In this document: positions 33,632-45,036 of the stretch, in pieces | Numbering within the stretch: the first letter of the stretch is position 1 | Layout of the letters: each line of letters opens with the position of its first letter | NCBI RefSeq assembly: GCF_002104995.1 | Contig: NW_024468249.1 | Location: 1,178,001 to 1,242,000 of the forward strand | Source: Linderina pennispora | Taxonomy: Eukaryota > Kickxellomycota > Kickxellomycetes > Kickxellales > Kickxellaceae | Length of the DNA: 64,000 nucleotides | Direction of reading: 5' to 3' | Notes under the pieces: generated by a model | The model's database searches: none | Told to the model about the DNA's origin: nothing | The model's input: only the letters and a program-made list of their open reading frames with translations | Translations under genes and position numbers: made by a program

Positions 33632-35391
33632 AAACGGGGAGTCCTAGATATATGAAGAAATAAACGGAAATATCAGTCGTGGCAGAAAAGAGAATATGCG
33701 AGGTGATAATAGTGTGGAGAAATATGAAGAAAAATAATTGACGGAAAAAGGAAAGGGGGTCTCATCAAGCGTGATTGAATAAAACTGGTATGGTGGGTTA
33801 TGCCATCTTGCTCTTTTATAAAAATAGTAGCCCCCAAGCGAAAAACGAAATAATGGAGAAGAGAATTGAGGCGATCTTCTGCTCTACAAATGCAGAATGT
33901 ACACGCAGGCAGGCGGAAAAATGGAGCGACTGAGAGGTGCCGGCCACTGCTGAAAGAGACAGCAACAAGAAGAATGGGATTGCCTACGGCATGCAGCGTT
34001 GTAAACAGCAAGAAAAAGAAAGCCAAGAAAAAACCCCCTGTAGATGGAACGGCCTGGACAGAAATCGAGCTGCACGAGCAAAACTCGGTCTTCCCCTCTC
34101 CGTGCCAAGCACCAAGCAGGAATAAAGGGCGTCTGCTGCCTCGGACATCTCACGTCAAACCAGAATCAGAATCTCTTGGCATGCAGACTGCTAACAGAGC
34201 GAGGTTCAGCAAATAGGCACCCGGCATAGTATTGGGCCAATCTATACTCACCATTGGGCGGCCAGGAAACCAGCCTGTGAATGGACGGTGGTCTGAATTC
34301 ATTGTGGACCGGCGGTGGTATAACTTGGGTACTAATTGAAAGCGATCGCTCAATAGCACCAATCTCCCCACAAAATAGTTCTTAGTAAGGAATGTGCCAA
34401 GAAAAAACAAACAAGGCGCGATCTTCGATGCGTGCGAGCCGGCCGATTTGTCTAGAAATGCTGTGACTGGATTATACGCTGCAGAGCCACCAGGATCCAG
34501 GGTGCTCGTGGAATACGGTACGGGTTTTTAATAGTAGACAAAAATCAGGCAGGAAGAAAAAAAGATACAGGCGTGCGGAATTTGGGTATAGCTCAAGGCA
34601 ACAGAACGGGCAGGAGGAATATATACTGTTTTGCAGATTTCCAGCTTGCCCTCACTCCCGTTTTCAGCATAGACCTGCGTGCAAACACGGGATTCCGCAC
34701 AGAAGAGTCGTCCAAGCGAAAGCGCACATCGAAAACCCCGCCCGCACTCATAAATAATATCGCGGATTTATCTCGTTTTTTCGAAAAAAAATCCACGAAT
34801 TTCCTGACAACACCAGCATTTTTTCGCTCTTTCCCGCCCTCCCCATTTTTGCTGCCTGTACATGCCCGCCAATAGGTCGTGCTGCCAACACCGAGAAAGT
34901 GGTTGCTGTACTCTGACGTCTCAGGATTTGCTGCCGTGCCAGCACCGAGATACGCAGGCTTCGTGGACCCAGTCGCCTCTATTTTTCACTTCTATGAGGT
35001 CTCCTCCCTGCGCTCCCTTCCCCTTCCCCTCCCCCAAAATGCGCAACCTCTTGCTTGCCAAATAGTGTACGGCCAGATGTTTTTCCGCACCTGCCCTTTG
35101 GCGGCAGAGAGGTGGAGCTCCCTCGGAGTCCACCTGCCCGCATTGCTGCAGCCTTGCCAAGAAGTTCTGTAATTGCAGCATCTGGAAAACGCACATCATG
35201 TTCCGCTCCCCCGCCTCGCTAGCAGGCGAATGGTCCCAGCAAATTGCATGCAGGCAGTGCTGTGAATCATGCGTGATCTCGGCCAAATAACCCATAGGAC
35301 CAAACAAACGCCAGCTTCAGGCTAAACTCAGAAGCATCGCGTGTGCGGGGATCACTACACGCCATTATTCCATTCTAGACGTATTGACAAG
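33632..35391. other. Intergenic region upstream of the trihelix gene (divergent)
   Basis: About 1.76 kb without recognisable genes. The trihelix-proximal part (33650-33780) is purine-rich on the plus strand. The right end contains the promoter of the small unknown gene. Confidence 0.45.
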
Positions 35392-35886
35392 ATGTCATCC
35401 TCACCCGACACCTCACAGTCCCTGTCGCTCTACCGAGCAGCAATCAGCAGCCCGGCGACCGATAGCCGGACAAAAGCAGCGTGTTTGGCAAAGATCTGCT
35501 CGGTGCTCGACAACGACCCGGCAATTCGTTCGTTCGACACGACCAGGCCCAAAAATAAACGCACCGTCACGTCTTTGCAGCTCTGGAGGCTGCTAGTTGA
35601 TCGCGCGACCGCCTACAAGGACACTGCAGAATCTTGGCGGCAGCTTGGCGATGCACAGAGTGCTATTTTTAACGCCGAGCGCTCAGTCGTTTTGTTTGAG
35701 AGCATGCTGGAGGCGAATGCTGGCGAGGGCATTGGGAGGGCGGAGCGGGTGGGTGCCATTGACACGCTGCTTCTGGCCCTTGGTGATTGGATTGTCCTCG
35801 AGCAGTCGGCAGGTAGGAGAAACAAAGCCGAAAAGCTGCTGCCGCAAAGGGTCGAGAAATGGATGAAGCAGCGCGACGCAATTTAA
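35392..35886 (+). CDS. Small helical protein of unknown function
   Basis: A 164-residue frame starting at the ATG in 35392-35394. I do not recognise the family. The sequence is predicted mostly helical and polar, with heptad-like stretches (AIFNAERSVVLFESML, AIDTLLLALGDWIVLEQ, NKAEKLLPQRVEKWMKQ) reminiscent of TPR-like or helical-bundle proteins. There is no signal peptide or membrane segment. Codon use and GC resemble neighbouring genuine genes, and the frame is clean from start to stop. It converges with the Set9-like gene, only 74 bases apart. Conservation in related fungi would decide whether it is real. Confidence 0.55.
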   Translation: MSSSPDTSQSLSLYRAAISSPATDSRTKAACLAKICSVLDNDPAIRSFDTTRPKNKRTVTSLQLWRLLVDRATAYKDTAESWRQLGDAQSAIFNAERSVVLFESMLEANAGEGIGRAERVGAIDTLLLALGDWIVLEQSAGRRNKAEKLLPQRVEKWMKQRDAI

Positions 35887-35960
35887 AGACATAGTCGAGC
35901 TTGGGCGTTGTATTTTTTTTTTTTTGCAAACGCCAGATGTTCATGACCAATCTATGAAGT

Positions 35961-37963
35961 CTATTGCTTTGCAGCGTCATCATATATGATGCGGCAGGGC
36001 GGCACCCACTCGTCAAACTTTTTGTTCCAGCCCTTGAAGTGCATGTAATAGTACAGTCCGAACCTCGCCTCGTTGCAGACAAAATCGACATCAGTGATCT
36101 GCGCCTGGTACACATTGCCGTCCCGCCCGTCAAACACCTTGACCTGATCCTTGAAGGCTCAGCAAATACGGCTGGATGCACCCGAATGCTGCATGGCTGG
36201 CGCGTGGAATGGGCGCGTGGAAAAAGTCGTCGAGCTCGAGCTGCGGCATGTCCGCTGCGGTCGGCGCGTCCCCCAGCACCGGCGAGTCCGGGTAGATCTG
36301 CCGCAGCCGCACGATCTCGTTGACGCCGCTGCTGGCCAGCTTCTCTTTTGTTTCCACAAGTGCTGATCGTGATGGCGCCAAAAAACGCCATTCGTAATAT
36401 GCCAGTGCGCGCCGGATGGCTGGGTCGGCCAGCATACGTGGCGTCCGGTCGAGCCACAGGGCAAACGGCGCCTTTGTCGGATCAAACAGCGCCAGGTCCT
36501 GGCCCAGACACTGCGAGAACGACGAGTCCTCAAAGTACCGCACCTGGTACCGCCTGGAGCCGTCCTCGCCGTCCAGGTGGTCGACAATGACCCCCGGCCA
36601 CCAGTACTCGATCGATCCGTCGAGCGGATCAACAAACACCGGCGTGCCAATGGCGAATTCGGCAAACATCTCGGCTGGTGCCGCGGCTAATGGCCCCAGA
36701 GGGCCAGCGTAGATCGTGGCCACCTTCTTCTCCTGGGCCTGTTTCCGCCGCTTCCGCTCGCCTGCCGACTCACTGTCGCTGGCCGTTGCGCTGCCAGCTT
36801 TGTCCTTTTTGCCCACACGCCGCCTGCCAGTCTTGCTTTTCAGGACCTTGCGGTCCGGCCACGCGAACGCCGTAGAGCAGCTGGTGGCGGGCGCACCGGT
36901 TGCAGCAGATACTAGGCACGGCCTTGCGTTTTTTCTTCGGCTTGAGCATCTCGGCCGCCCGTGCCTGCCAGACGCTCTCAGCAACCGGCGGGCCGTCGTA
37001 CTCCTCGCCGCAGCACGTGCAGTAGACGATAGCCGGGTCGGTGCTGCGCCCAATCATGCTCTTGTGGCCGTTCATGCAGCTGGCTGGGGTCACCGATCGC
37101 CGGCCCTTGTTGCGTGTGCGCAGCCGGATATCGTCGCTGCCGCCGGGCGTCGACGGGTGCGACTCTGTGTCGGTCGATGCCTGCGACCGGTATTCGACGA
37201 TTCCGCCGACAGGCCGAGCCTCTGTTGCTGTTGCGCGCGTACCAGCCGCGCGAGTATTTTTCGCAGGTGGCGCACAGGCACTCGCAGTTGTTTTCGCCAA
37301 AGTAGCTGCTGCCATAGTGCGTTGTGATCTCCTCGCCGGGCTCAATGGTCCGGAGCGCCTGGAAAGCAGATGGCGTCGGAGCCCAGAGCTGTGAACCGAC
37401 AGTTTGAGTCGCAGTCGTGGTTGACGAACCGGGCCGGGCCCAGAAACAGACACATGCTCTTCTTCTTGCTCCACCACATCACGCTAAAGTCTGCGCGCTC
37501 GCGCTCCAGCCGCCCAATCTCGTGCTCGCTCAGCTTGGCGACGCTGCCCGAGCACAGGTTTATCACCATGCCCAGCGTGTACTGCTTGGTGGCCACAATC
37601 TTGGCCTCGCTCTTGCCCGTCACAACCTTGTACCGGTCGGTCTGCCCAATCTCGTACCCGGCCTCGGGCAGGTACATGGAGAAGTACCGTGCTGCGTGCA
37701 GCCGAAAGTCTTCAAGGCGGAGCGCAGACTTGTGCCGCAGAAAGGAGGCAATGTATTCGTCTTTCAGCAGCTCCCCGAGGGCCTCGGCCAGCGTCATTTC
37801 GGCTGCCGCCAACTTTTGCACCAGGTCCAAGACGCTAGGCTGGTGAATTCGCGCTCGCCGGTGTCGCGGAAACATTTTGCGCGTGTCGAACCATCAGTCC
37901 CACTTGATCCAGCAGCACGTCGTTAAGCAGGTCGTCGTATTTGGAGAGCGTCAGCGCGTCCAT
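35961..37963 (-). CDS. Set9/Suv4-20-like histone H4K20 methyltransferase with PWWP-like and chromo-barrel domains, frame-broken
   Basis: Set9/KMT5 enzymes methylate histone H4 lysine 20 for DNA-damage checkpoint signalling. From the ATG at 37961-37963 the head reads [20 protein letters not shown], then (break near 37892) the helical N-domain. The SET domain shows [39 protein letters not shown] (NHDC) and [11 protein letters not shown]. Post-SET cysteines follow in [15 protein letters not shown]. After a linker come [10 protein letters not shown] and [19 protein letters not shown], like the C-terminal Cys region of fungal Set9. Next is a PWWP-like module: [20 protein letters not shown] and [12 protein letters not shown]. 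After the final break near 36155 a chromo-barrel/Tudor-knot element appears: [19 protein letters not shown]. Breaks near 37892, 37361, 37223, 36868 and 36155 are all one extra base. Restored length is about 665 residues. The SET identity is firm; the reader domains are motif-based. Confidence 0.85.
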
Positions 37964-38372
37964 GGTTGAGACTGAGGAGCACAGTTGGCTTGCCATTACT
38001 GAATAATAGAATAGGGCAGGAGGGGCTATTAGCAGGAAATGGAGACGAAACGGGGAGCAGTAGAGAAGCTATTCGGATAGAGCATCAAAAGCAGTTAATA
38101 TGTTAATGCGGCTCTGCGAAGGACAGGCGCAACGGTTCCGTATTTCCCGATCACAAGATTAGAGCCGGCCGGCCGCGATTGGCTGTGCAGGCCAGCGTGG
38201 AGGTTAAAGTTGTCCCATTTCCATTGCGCATGGAGGGATCGGTACTGGCAAAGATTTCTATTATATTTTTACCATTAAAACTCCAAAAGACATATTCAGT
38301 TTCCATCCCCCTCGCCTTTCCCTCCCTTTATTTCTCCCTGCATACGCTATTTTTCGCTCGCTAACCTACGCG
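37964..38372. other. Divergent promoter region between the Set9-like gene and CKS1
   Basis: About 410 bases holding both promoters. CT-rich runs at 38305-38360 precede the CKS1 start. Nothing else is visible. Confidence 0.45.
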
Positions 38373-38799
38373 ATGAAGGCATATAATAACGCCAAAAAGG
38401 AGAATCGTGGCCAAGCTTTCCGCCGAAGACCAGTGGCTGGATAGATATCAAACAGTTTCAGTGACGAAATCTACTACTCTGACCACTACCACGACGACCA
38501 GTTCGAATACCGGCATGTGTCGATACCCGAGGGCCTGCGGAAATACCTGCCGAAGCCGCCGCGGCTGATGAGCGAGGACGAGTGGCGAGCCCTGGGCGTG
38601 CGCCAGTCGCCTGGCTGGGAGCACTATATGGTTCACGGTATGTTTTCTTTTGTCCTTGCAGGAATAGTATATGTGGACAGTTTCGATAAAGCTAATGAAT
38701 CTACGTTCTGTAGTCCCGGAGCCGCATGTGCTGCTTTTCAAGCGCGAAAAGGACTACCAGCAGAAATACCCGAATGGCAAGCCGTCGGTGCTGCGCTAG
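38373..38799 (+). CDS. CKS1: Cyclin-dependent kinase regulatory subunit (Cks1/Suc1)
   Basis: Cks proteins bind CDK-cyclin and read phosphothreonines on substrates. The core is unmistakable: [38 protein letters not shown] and, after a 76-base GT-AG intron (38638-38713), [20 protein letters not shown]. Exon 2 is 38714-38799. The start is less certain. From the ATG at 38373 three one-base insertions (near 38406, 38446 and 38459) give [11 protein letters not shown], then [13 protein letters not shown], then IKQF before SDEIYY, which aligns with the N-terminal helix of Suc1. Three breaks within 60 bases is extreme, and an unrecognised short intron is the alternative. Predicted length is about 115 residues, normal for fungal Cks1. 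It neighbours other cell-cycle genes only loosely. Confidence 0.92.
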
Positions 38800-39579
38800 A
38801 ATATGTGGTGGGTGACAAGACCTTTTCAGCTTCATAATTTTCTTTTTTTGTTTTCCTGTACTCGCCATTATTTTTTGAAAAACAGCCCCCAAAAACTATA
38901 CATCTTCGCTACATAATCGCACTGTCGCTGGGTAGAGCTCAGTTTGCTGATGGGCACTATTACCAAGATGCTGCTGGCTTCTCGGCAGGAGAAATAGGAG
39001 TCAGCGCATGCGATCCACTCGACGGTGATTAGCAGGCAGGAATAGTGAGAGCATGAAGTGGTCTGCATGCTAGTCTAAAATTAATGGTCCAGCCTGTGTT
39101 CAGTGCCCTGACAGGCGTCCAGGTCTTGGCTTATATCCACTTCCCTGAGCAGTGCTTTACTCGGCAAACGCCTGATTCGGAAATTTTCTCGGGTTCCCCA
39201 ACTTTCGATGCTGAAATAAGCAAGCGCCATTAATCTCTTGCCCAGAATGGTGGGTAACACCGCCTGTGCGTTGAGCGAGTAAGAAGCCAGGGCTTGTGAA
39301 AATGAACATTGTCGGTATCGACAGTATAAATAGGCATCGTCATGTCTGAAGAGGTCAGGTGATAAATGGAAAAAAAAAAAAAAGTCGTCTCTTCTCATGC
39401 CCCCCTGCTAGTAACCCATTACTAATGCTGTTGAATTTCGTGCTCACGCTTACCTGCATCGTGCTTACTGAGGTTCTGGTCAGCAACGCGTCGCACGCAC
39501 GGCGCGACTCGGTGGAGGCGTCGTTTCTCTGAATCGCCTAGCAACCTCTTGTACAAATACCATTAAATAAACATCGCAA
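38800..39579. other. Intergenic region, CKS1 to Zn2Cys6 gene (convergent)
   Basis: About 780 bases. It includes an A run at 39370-39383 and a 35-codon plus-strand frame at 39425-39532. A minus-strand frame at 39081-39398 has no recognisable character. Confidence 0.4.
39425..39532 (+). CDS. Possible micro-ORF with one membrane segment (doubtful)
   Basis: A 35-residue frame starting MLLNFVLTLTCIVLTEVLV, a good single membrane span, followed by a short polar tail. Its size and topology recall membrane microproteins such as Ost4, but the sequence does not match that family as I remember it. It may be chance. Confidence 0.18.
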   Translation: MLLNFVLTLTCIVLTEVLVSNASHARRDSVEASFL

Positions 39580-42500
39580 TCAATTAAACGGGTCCTCCGA
39601 GCCCTTCAGGATCTTCTGGATCACAGTAACGTAGTCCATGCAGTGCCAGTACTGCTGCATTCCCTCGAGCACACGCACCATGCACGACAGGTTCTCGTAG
39701 GCCTTGCCGAGGCGCGAGGCCCTGATCTTGATGGTCGCCCGCTTCTCGGCGCCTTGGCGGGTGGGCGGCGGCGGCGCGGCATTTGACAGCTGCACCGCGG
39801 TGGCCAGCATAAAGGCCGAGTTGCTGACGGACGCCGACAGTGGGCGGATCTTGTCGGTGGGCCGGCTGAGTCCGGGCGAAATGCCCAGCACTTCCTCGGC
39901 CTCCTTGCCCAGGCCGCCGTCGCGGTCCTACAGGGCTGATTTCAGGCGTGGCCGAGGTGCTGTGGGCGCGGCCCGGATGCTCGGAAGCACCCGTCGCTTT
40001 CGCGCAGCATGCGCTTGATGTGGCCGACCTGCACCTGGGCCACCAGAAAAATCCACCACGCCGTCGATGGCTGCAGCCGCATGTACAGGTCGGGGTCAGG
40101 ACAGAATCGGGTTGTCGGTGCCCGGCCCCGAACCCGGAGCATTGAATGGTGACGAAGTCTGCGTGTTGGCATCGCTTGCTAGGTCCTGCATGACATCCGA
40201 GGCGGGCCCGCCCAGCAGCACGAATTTCGGGTGGCGGCCGCGGAGCACCGACGCCAGCTGCTCGGCCGTCGACACGCAGCTCTCCCAGGCAATATTGGCC
40301 ATGTCGTGCAGGTCGCGTAATACGCTATTTGGGGTATTGCGGGGTTGCGGGTTGCTCGGCCCCGCGTTGGCCGCATGGGTGCCGAGGTGGTCGGAGCTGG
40401 CCTCAATGAAATCGTCCAGCATGCCGTGGCCGCCGCTCAGCGACTGCGCCGACGGGTAGCTCATCGGGCTGCCCATCAGGACTGCTGTAGACCGACGAGT
40501 TGCTGTTCATCAGCGGAGTCATGACGCTGTTCAGCGCACCAATGCCGAACTCGGCCAGGCTGTCGCTGCCGTTGCCGCCCAGCAGACCCATCGCTGCAGC
40601 GGCCGTGGCCGGCGACAGAGACGAGGCGGGGCCGGCCGGAAAATGGCCAAACTCAGGGCGAGCCCACCAGTCCCAGGCCATTGGACAGCCATGGGCGATC
40701 GGCGGGCTGTGCCCAGCGCCGCTTGATCCTGCTGCTGCTTTGATGTACCGTGACAGGTCTGTAAACAGCTGCAGAATAACACCATGCGACATGATGATGG
40801 CGGCATGGGCTGCAATCAGATAGTAGTAGTACTGGTGGCGGTACTGGCGGTTGTATAGATCCAATGGAACGCGGATTCAGGACCTCGGTAAACCGCAGCA
40901 GGATCGAGTCGAGCCACTTGTTCAGCTGCAGATGCAGCCACGACCACTGCGCCTTGACCTTGGCCAGCCGCTCGACCCACGACTGCACCTGCTTGGCACG
41001 CTTTAGGTACGGGTAGTCCTCTTCAATAAAGATGGGCTCGGCAAAGAAAAACGACCGCGACGCTAATGACCGCAGGCTGTTGAGCCGCCGCAGGTGGTCG
41101 CAGAACTTCCACCATCAGGCGCTCCAGGTAGAATGCGCTGGCATGGAACTTCCACGGCGGCTGGCAGCTGTGCAGACCGTTGCAGCGCCGCACCGGCTCG
41201 CTGTCCAGGGGCGCCGGCTCGCTCGCCATCATGTCGTCGATGCTCATCAGCGACTCGCTCATCCACTCCTCGTCGCTGCACGGCAGCCGCACGCAGTACG
41301 AGTCGGGCGGGATCTCCAGCGGCACATTCATCACGTTGGCCGTGAAGTAGTCGACAAACACCAGGAACCACCAGACCCGCCGCCGCGTCTCCTGCGCCAC
41401 CAGCTCACCCACTGTCTTGGGACACGCGCACGTGAGCGGTCCGCCCCGCACCCGATCGAAGCTGCCATTGAATGACATCATCGGATTCGACGGCGTGAAC
41501 GGTGCGTCCAGGTGCTGGAACCCCATGGTGCGCGCAGTAGCACACCGCCTTGACCAGATACATGCGCGACTTGAGCATGTTGCCCTGGCCCATAAAGTAT
41601 ACCAGACAGAAACAGCATCGCGTGGACCGCGTCGTTGGTGCTCAGGTCGCCGTGGTTCAGCTGCACGCTGGCCAAGCCGCATGCAACAATCGCGTGCCGA
41701 TCGCCATTCAGGAACGCCATGCCGTTTCAGCGCATGAAGGCTCGGCCGCCGTGAGTACCGGCTTGCCACTGCCATCATCGCATACACTAGCACTGGCTCC
41801 ACCGAACCGCACGCGAGCCGCCGCCTGAAGCTGGCCTCATGCAATGTCTGCCCGCCCATGTAAAAGTACTCAAACACCCCGTTCACGTGCTCGTCCAGCT
41901 CTGCCTGTGGTGGCAGCGGGTACGACATCGGGTCGTAGACCGGCCGCCCGAAGCTGTCGTTCTCGCGTGTGTTCAGTGCCCCCAGCACCTGCTCCTCGTC
42001 GTCCATATCACGCGACCAGTTCCCGCTCTCATGCCGCTTGGCTGCCGCCTCTGCTGCAGACACCGGTCGCGTCGCGCGTGCGCTTACGGCTCGATCCATT
42101 GGCAGCTGGCAGCGAGGGCGGCGGCATCGAACCGATCCGAGCCGGCTGCTCCTGCGGTGCTGGGATGTTGGCCATCATCGTCTGCGTCGAGAACTGCTGC
42201 ATGGCCGCCACTGCAGCAAACAGCCCCGGGTGCTGGTTGGCCGTGGGCGAGACCACCGGCGACGTGTGGGCAAATGCATTGCTGGGCGATGGCAGAATCC
42301 CTGCCAATGTTCACCGGCGACGCAATCCCCGTGCCTAGCGACGAGAAAATGCTGCCGTCAATCGATGCTGCAGATTGCTGCCGGATCTGATGCGGGACAT
42401 GCATACGTGCCTCAGGCTCCTGTGTCTGAGCCGCTGCACCATTGGTTGGCGGCGAGGTCATGGCACTGATCATTTGCTCCACCTCGCCCGACGTCGACGA

Positions 42501-42847
42501 CAGCGGGCCAAAGAACGGCGGGTACCCCAGCAGGCTCAGCGGTTCGCTGTGCTTGGCCTCGTTCTTGACCGCTGCCGGCGGCGGCTGTGAGCTGACCAGC
42601 CATGCGCTGTCGTAGTTCGCCGGGGCCTTCGCTGCTGGTTGGCAGCTGCGGTGTCGATGATTTCTTGCCGTGCCGCCCGCGCTTCCGCATTGCCCGGTAC
42701 TCGCATGTCAGCCCGCGCTTCACGCACGAATTGCACTGTGGCCGGGCCCCGTCACACCGTGAACCGTCTTTTGCGGCATACCTCGCACGCATGGAACACC
42801 CGCCCGTCTTTGCACAGCACCCGGTCCTTTTCCGACACTGCCTGCAT
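39580..42847 (-). CDS. Zn2Cys6 fungal transcription factor, heavily frame-broken
   Basis: A fungus-specific binuclear zinc-cluster regulator. From the ATG at 42845-42847 the protein reads MQAVSEKDRVLCKDGRVF, then the cluster CEVCRKRR, RCDGARPQCNSCVKRGLTC and a basic linker YRAMRKRGRHGKK. After a disordered stretch comes the fungal TF homology domain: EYFYMGGQTLHEASFRRRL, VLVYAMMAVASRYS, DAVHAMLFLSG, MYLVKAVCYCARTMGFQHLD, ETRRRVWWFLVFVDYFTANV and LEIPPDSYCVRLPCSDEEW. The C-terminal helices include SWVERLAKVKAQWSWLHLQL and ATIKIRASRLGKAYENLSCM. The frame changes about 13 times (near 42770, 42630, 42298, 42060, 41720, 41600, 41538, 41117, 40862, 40486, 40110, 39998 and 39930), always by one extra base. 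Restored length is about 1080 residues. Target genes are unknown. Confidence 0.88.
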
Positions 42848-43386
42848 GTGCTCTGGACTGTTCTGTGCTCATTGGACTCATTCAAAAGGGGAAAAAGATA
42901 CGCTGGAAATATGGAGTATTAACTAAAAGTACTACGGAATAGAGAAAAAAAATGCCGAGGCGAGGATAAAAAAGAGCCAACTGAATAATGCAGTTCGATC
43001 GCTTCTACCCAATTTTTTCCCGCTAGCTTGACCCTCTCTGCAATGCGGGTGGTGAGGAGCTGAGGCACCTAAATTTACCGCGGATCCTCTCCATTTTTTC
43101 TTGCTCACTTGCTCTGTTGCGGATATTTCTGCACTTGTCGCTCGCTTTTTATCTTTGAACTATGTTAAAAGCACGTTTTGGACATAATTTCCTCTATATA
43201 TCCGTGCTATCTTGTCACAAAAGGGTGTGCCAGGAAGGGTACACGGTGGAGACTATTTTGTCTGCGCGAATTATTTGTTTTTTTTTATTCGGCGCACTAG
43301 CGTGATATATCGCTGATACACATTTCATGCACACATTGTTGCCCGCATTATTCGCTGCTGGGGCCACAATCGGCTGCCGCTTTTTG
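42848..43386. other. Intergenic region between APC8 and the Zn2Cys6 gene
   Basis: About 540 bases upstream of the Zn2Cys6 gene and downstream of APC8, both on the minus strand. T-rich tracts occur near 43285-43300. One extra base near 43398 would let the APC8 frame run on to about 43330 (NNKKRQPIVAPAANNAGNN). Confidence 0.45.
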
Positions 43387-45036
43387 TTATTGCCGGCCGC
43401 TGCTGGCCATTGCCCGCATCATGGCCTTTGCCTCCTCGACCTGCTGCACGCCCGCGCCGCTCTCGACCACCTCAGCCAGATACTGCCTGGCCGCGCTAGT
43501 GTTCCCCCGTGCTTGCTCAAAGTCGGCCAAAAACAAGCAGGCTGTGGCCAACTCATCCGGCCGCTGGGCGCTGGAGTTCTCATACGCCAGCTGATAGTAG
43601 TAGGCCGCCGACTTGCGGTCCTCGGTCTGGACGTACAGTTTGGCCAGCCTAGATATCGACAATAGCTCGTCCTCCGAGGTGCCGATCAGTGCGCGCTTGT
43701 AGCAGTCGATGGCCCTGACCGCCTGCCCCGACTGCTCGTAGCAGTTGGCCAGCGCCCGCCACATGCGCGAGTCATACGGCCTTAGGGCCGCTGCTCGCAT
43801 GTAGTAGTTGATCGCATAGTGCGGCATCTTCAAAAGCTCGTACGTCTGCCCCAGCCCGTGCCACGCGCGGTAGTCGCGCTCATCGACATCCACTGCGTGG
43901 CGGTACGCGTCCACCGCCGCCGCCGTGTTCTTCATCTCCATGTACTCGTGGCCCATCAGTGTCCACGCTGCCAGATAGTTCCGGTCCAGCTGCAGCGCGC
44001 GCTGGAAATATCCGACCGCCTTCTCGTTCTCGCGCCGCAGGCTGTAGTAGTTACCTATCACGCAGCAGGTTTCCGGCCGGAACCGGTCCAGCGCTGCGCA
44101 GCGGTGCGCCAGTGAGCCGAGCCGCGCCTTGTCCTCCATCACGTACAGGATGTTCGAGTGGATGTCGCTCAGATCGAGCCGGTACGGGTCGACCTGCTGC
44201 AGCTCGCCGAACACCTGGCTGGCCTGCTCAAAGTCCCGCTGGTTGTAGTACCGCACCGCGCGCAGGCCCAGCACAAACAAGCTCTGCGGGATCACCCGTT
44301 CCAGCGCTTGGTAGTGCATGTCGAACTCGACGGTTCCGGCCGAGAACAGATCAAGCAGCAGGTGTGACAGGAACGCGTGCCGCATCCACCCGCTCGGCAG
44401 CTCACTGCTGAGCTTTTCCAGAGGCTGCCGCACATCCACACATGACTCGAGCAGCAGCCAGCAGCTCCAGTTGTACTCGAACTGGTGCAGCGACTGCAGA
44501 CACATTGCGCGCGCCATCTCCTTCTGCCCCTGCTGCTTGTACACGGCTGCCAGCAAGTACATGCCGAATGCGTCCAAATCCAAGTCCTGCTGGGACAATT
44601 TCCAGCTCCTCTCTGATCTCAAGCAGGTCACTGTCTGCCGTATTCTCCTCGTGTATCCTAACTGCCGACGATTGGCTCGCTGTGGACTGGCGCAGGCTGC
44701 CGCTCGTGGTTCAGAAACCGCGAGTACAACCGCAGGAACCGCGCTCGCGGTCCCCGGCAGTCTTGCAGGTAAAACTGCACTCGCTCAAACTCGCGTGTGT
44801 CAAACAGGCATTTTGCCAGCGACAGCCTGTCTGCATCCACTGTGTCCTGCTGTGCCCACCGCTTGCTGCTGCTCTGTCGGCTCCGCAACACTGGCCGGTG
44901 TTGCTGGTGTCTCTGACGCAGGCAGGCTGCACAGCTGCTCGGCCGCCCATTTGGCCGACACCAGCAGCCCACGCAAGGAACATTCAGACACTGCCTGCCG
45001 CAGCTGCTGGCGTAATGTGTTCAAGTCGTTGTCCAT
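43387..45036 (-). CDS. CDC23: Anaphase-promoting complex subunit APC8/CDC23 (TPR protein), frame-broken
   Basis: APC8 is a TPR scaffold subunit of the ubiquitin ligase that drives exit from mitosis. The N-domain from the ATG at 45034-45036 reads MDNDLNTLRQQLRQAV and LVSAKWAAEQL, the usual start of Apc8. After breaks it continues DADRLSLAKCLFDTREFERV and FLRLYSRFLNHER. The TPR array follows: GMYLLAAVYKQQGQKEMARA, QVFGELQQVDPYRLDLSD, PETCCVIGNYYSLRRENEKA, YLAAWTLMGHEYMEMKNTAA, YRAWHGLGQTYELLKMPHYA and MWRALANCYEQSGQAVRAID. The DP(Y)RLDDMD-like segment and GNYYSLR are characteristic of Apc8 rather than Apc3 or Apc6. Frame breaks near 44885, 44672 and 44598 are each one extra base. Restored length is about 545 residues. 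It is divergent from GTPBP1. Confidence 0.93.

Noticed and set aside
39081-39398. Minus-strand frame of about 105 codons between CKS1 and the Zn2Cys6 gene
   Set aside because: It begins in a homopolymer run, shows no domain and no convincing residue bias. I could not support it as a gene.
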